NCBI GenBank assembly: GCA_963823045.1
Contig: CAWGKA010000008.1
Coordinates: 229,767-293,766, forward strand
DNA length: 64,000 nucleotides
Source: JADLGL01 sp963823045
GTDB taxonomy: Bacteria > Pseudomonadota > Alphaproteobacteria > Rhizobiales > Kaistiaceae
Direction of reading: 5' to 3'
Shown here: positions 62,821-64,000 of the stretch, in pieces
Layout of the letters: every line of letters begins with the position of its first letter
How positions within the stretch are numbered: the first letter of the stretch is position 1
Program-made: the position numbers and the translations under genes
The notes under the pieces: model-generated
The model's input: only the letters and a program-made list of their open reading frames with translations
Database searches by the model: none
Told to the model about the DNA's origin: nothing

Positions 62821-63069
62821 CACTTAGAAGTTTCCAAAGAACCGCCTAAGCACCATTTCCAGCCGCGCTAATAAGCTAACGACCTGAATAGTGATAAGAA
62901 GCGTCCTTCTGTTGACTAGGATACGCAACGCAATGTGCAGATGCGACCTCAGCCAACCAGTCTTCCGTCCGACGTTGGGGGGCGAACTCATCGCTTTACT
63001 CCTTTCCCACCGAGGAATTACCTCAGTGCCTTTGGGAAAGACGTCCCCGAACGGAATAACTTCTAAGTG
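62821..63069 (-). ncRNA. Candidate retron msr-msd RNA bounded by a1/a2 inverted repeats
   Basis: On the minus strand CACTTAGAAGTT (63069-63058, a1) and AACTTCTAAGTG (62832-62821, a2) are perfect 12-bp inverted copies 225 bases apart. This is the defining a1/a2 arrangement of retron RNAs, directly upstream of the partner and RT. Inside, CTTTCC/GGAAAG with nested CACTGAGG/CCTCGGTG (63040-63002) forms a strong msr-like hairpin, and TTCCGT/ACGGAA can pair over a longer range. A GCG-TATCCT/AGGA-CGC stem lies in the likely msd half. The exact branching G and msd ends cannot be fixed by eye. Confidence 0.75.
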
Positions 63070-63074
63070 TCCCA

Positions 63075-63101
63075 GCGTGCATCATGCCTTCTGATGCACG
63101 C
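63075..63101. repeat. 10-bp hairpin immediately upstream of the retron RNA
   Basis: GCGTGCATCA (63075-63084) and TGATGCACGC (63092-63101) form a perfect stem with a 7-base loop, five bases outside a1. It may be the 5' end of the retron transcript, an operator for the XRE partner, or the boundary structure of the inserted unit. The remaining 63102-63414 shows no supported gene. Confidence 0.7.
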
Positions 63102-63414
63102 CTAAGTCGTTGACACTCCTGTGTCTCGGATTTGGAGAGCCACCATGGCTCCTAGGGCGACAACCGCCCAATTTGAGGCATCAACCTGCCAACACGAGGT
63201 CAGCATGGCTAATTCGTTCGCTAAAGACAACATAAGTTCGCCAGCAGCGAACAGATATATCGGTGAGGCTAACGCCTCCCCCTTCTCCCCGCCTGAGACC
63301 CAGGCCGGCCGCCGATCGAGCGGCCGCGCGGCGGCATCGGCTTCTCGGTCCGGCCCACGGTCATTTCGTCGAGCGCATTTTTTCTGACCTTGCCGCTCGG
63401 CTGGTCTCTTTCGC

Positions 63415-64000
63415 TCAGGCCAGTTCGCCGGTTCCCGGCTCACGGCCTTCGCGGGAGCGCCCTGACCGGGCGGCGCGCGCTTGCGTGCTCCGACCTGCGG
63501 TCAGGTTGTTGTCCCCCGCTGCTCCGTAAGATCCGCCCTCGCCCGCGAGCGCGTCGGGGCCGACGGTCAGCTCCATATCCTCCAGCCGCTTGATCTCGTC
63601 GCGGAGGCGCGCGGCTTCCTCGGGGTCGAGATCGGCCGCGGCGTCGCGCATCTTGCGCTTCAAGCTCGGCAATGGTGGCGCGGGAGATTGTGGCCGACGG
63701 GGAGGATGCCGTCCTCTTCCAGGCCGGTGTCGACGCGGGACATGGTCGCGCTCATAGACCGAGGCGAGGATGTCGCCGATATTGCTCTTCACGCTCTCCG
63801 GCGTGATGCCGTGCTCGACATTGTAGGCGACCTGCTTCTCGCGGCGGCGGTCGGTCTCGGCGATGGCGCGTTCCATCGAGCCGGTCATGTGGTCGGCATA
63901 GAGGATCACCTTGCCGTCGACATTGCGCGCGGCGCGGCCGATGGTCTGGATCAGGCTCGTCTCCGAACGCCAAGAACCCTTCCTTGTCGGCGTCGAGGAT
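63415..64000 (-). CDS. uvrB: Excinuclease ABC subunit UvrB, C-terminal part (continues beyond window; frameshifts)
   Basis: The minus strand from 64000 reads KEGFL, then after a one-base shift near 63972 the helicase motif VI region TIGRAARNVDGKVILYADHM, TGSMERAIAETDRRREKQVA, NVEHGITPESVKSNIGDILA. Two compensating shifts between about 63730 and 63680 hide the segment GLEEDGILPVGHNL; the frame then gives LKRKMRDAAADLDPEEAARL, the UVR domain that contacts UvrC, and EDMELTVGPDALAGEGGSYG. It stops at 63415. UvrB is the damage-verifying helicase of nucleotide excision repair. The clustered compensating indels point to consensus errors. Confidence 0.92.
   Translation of the reverse strand, partial: SSTPTRKGSWRSETSLIQTIGRAARNVDGKVILYADHMTGSMERAIAETDRRREKQVAYNVEHGITPESVKSNIGDILASVYERDHVPRRHRPGRGRHPPRRPQSPAPPLPSLKRKMRDAAADLDPEEAARLRDEIKRLEDMELTVGPDALAGEGGSYGAAGDNNLTAGRSTQARAARSGRSREGREPGTGELA

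Noticed and set aside
63102..63443. Possible small membrane protein on the minus strand beside the retron
   Set aside because: The C-terminal 43 residues look hydrophobic, but there is no ribosome-binding site, the N-terminal part is Arg-rich read-through, and it overlaps the uvrB end.

Overview
The window looks like chromosomal DNA of an alphaproteobacterium, probably Hyphomicrobiales (Rhizobiales). The grounds are high GC, the dnaG-rpoD and greA-carB pairs, a LysR gene beside trxB, an alphaproteobacterial RpoD with a long acidic insert, and small families typical of that order (DUF768, DUF6665, XdhC/MocA-type cofactor genes). No taxonomic search was possible.

Layout. 0-3 kb: 3' end of dnaG, then rpoD. 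3-5.3 kb: an A/T-richer patch with a broken OLD-family ATPase/nuclease gene. 5.6-9.4 kb: YCII protein, secreted caspase-Sel1 protein, SIMPL protein. 9.5-12.2 kb: tRNA(CAU), a serine-recombinase remnant and small orphan genes. 12.4-19.5 kb: molybdate uptake and molybdenum-cofactor genes (moaD, modE-like, modABC, moaE, mogA, moaC, moeB, moeA) with a ModE-type operator in front of modA. 19.7-35.8 kb: a periplasmic sulfur/molybdenum-hydroxylase island: tatC, a cytochrome c, two small secreted proteins, soxXA, a SUMF1-family protein, a Tat-exported two-subunit molybdenum hydroxylase, soxYZ, a NifU-like protein, moaA, xdhC, a MoeA-like/MocA fusion, an FccAB-type flavocytochrome pair, then tatA and tatB. 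36-39 kb: lipocalin remnant, inverted repeats, a GT-D glycosyltransferase, a sulfotransferase, a Flp pilin. 39-54 kb: mostly core genes (greA, carB, corA, an EF-G-like GTPase, trxB, aspartate aminotransferase, cspA). 54-61 kb: small proteins, a DUF2178-like/XRE pair, three medium-chain dehydrogenase paralogues. 61.5-63.1 kb: a retron-like unit (reverse transcriptase, XRE-type partner, candidate msr-msd RNA). 63.4-64 kb: 3' part of uvrB.

How it fits together. The mod, moa and moe genes plus moaA, xdhC and the MocA fusion are nearly everything needed to import molybdate and make and deliver molybdopterin cytosine dinucleotide, the cofactor of the xanthine-oxidase-family hydroxylase encoded here. 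That enzyme, SoxY and the flavocytochrome subunit all carry twin-arginine signals, and tatC and tatAB sit at the two ends of the island. SoxXA, SoxYZ, FccAB and extra cytochromes point to periplasmic oxidation of a sulfur compound. soxB and soxCD are not present, and SoxY lacks the standard C-terminal GGCGG arm. This is the strongest candidate for an undescribed pathway; the retron is the second.

Caution. Many genes, including trxB, moaC, moeB, corA, uvrB and the EF-G-like gene, are interrupted by single-base shifts, often in short G or C runs. Uncorrected assembly indels explain this better than gene decay, so broken frames should be read with care. The OLD gene, the recombinase fragment, the lipocalin fragment and moaE may be truly degraded.
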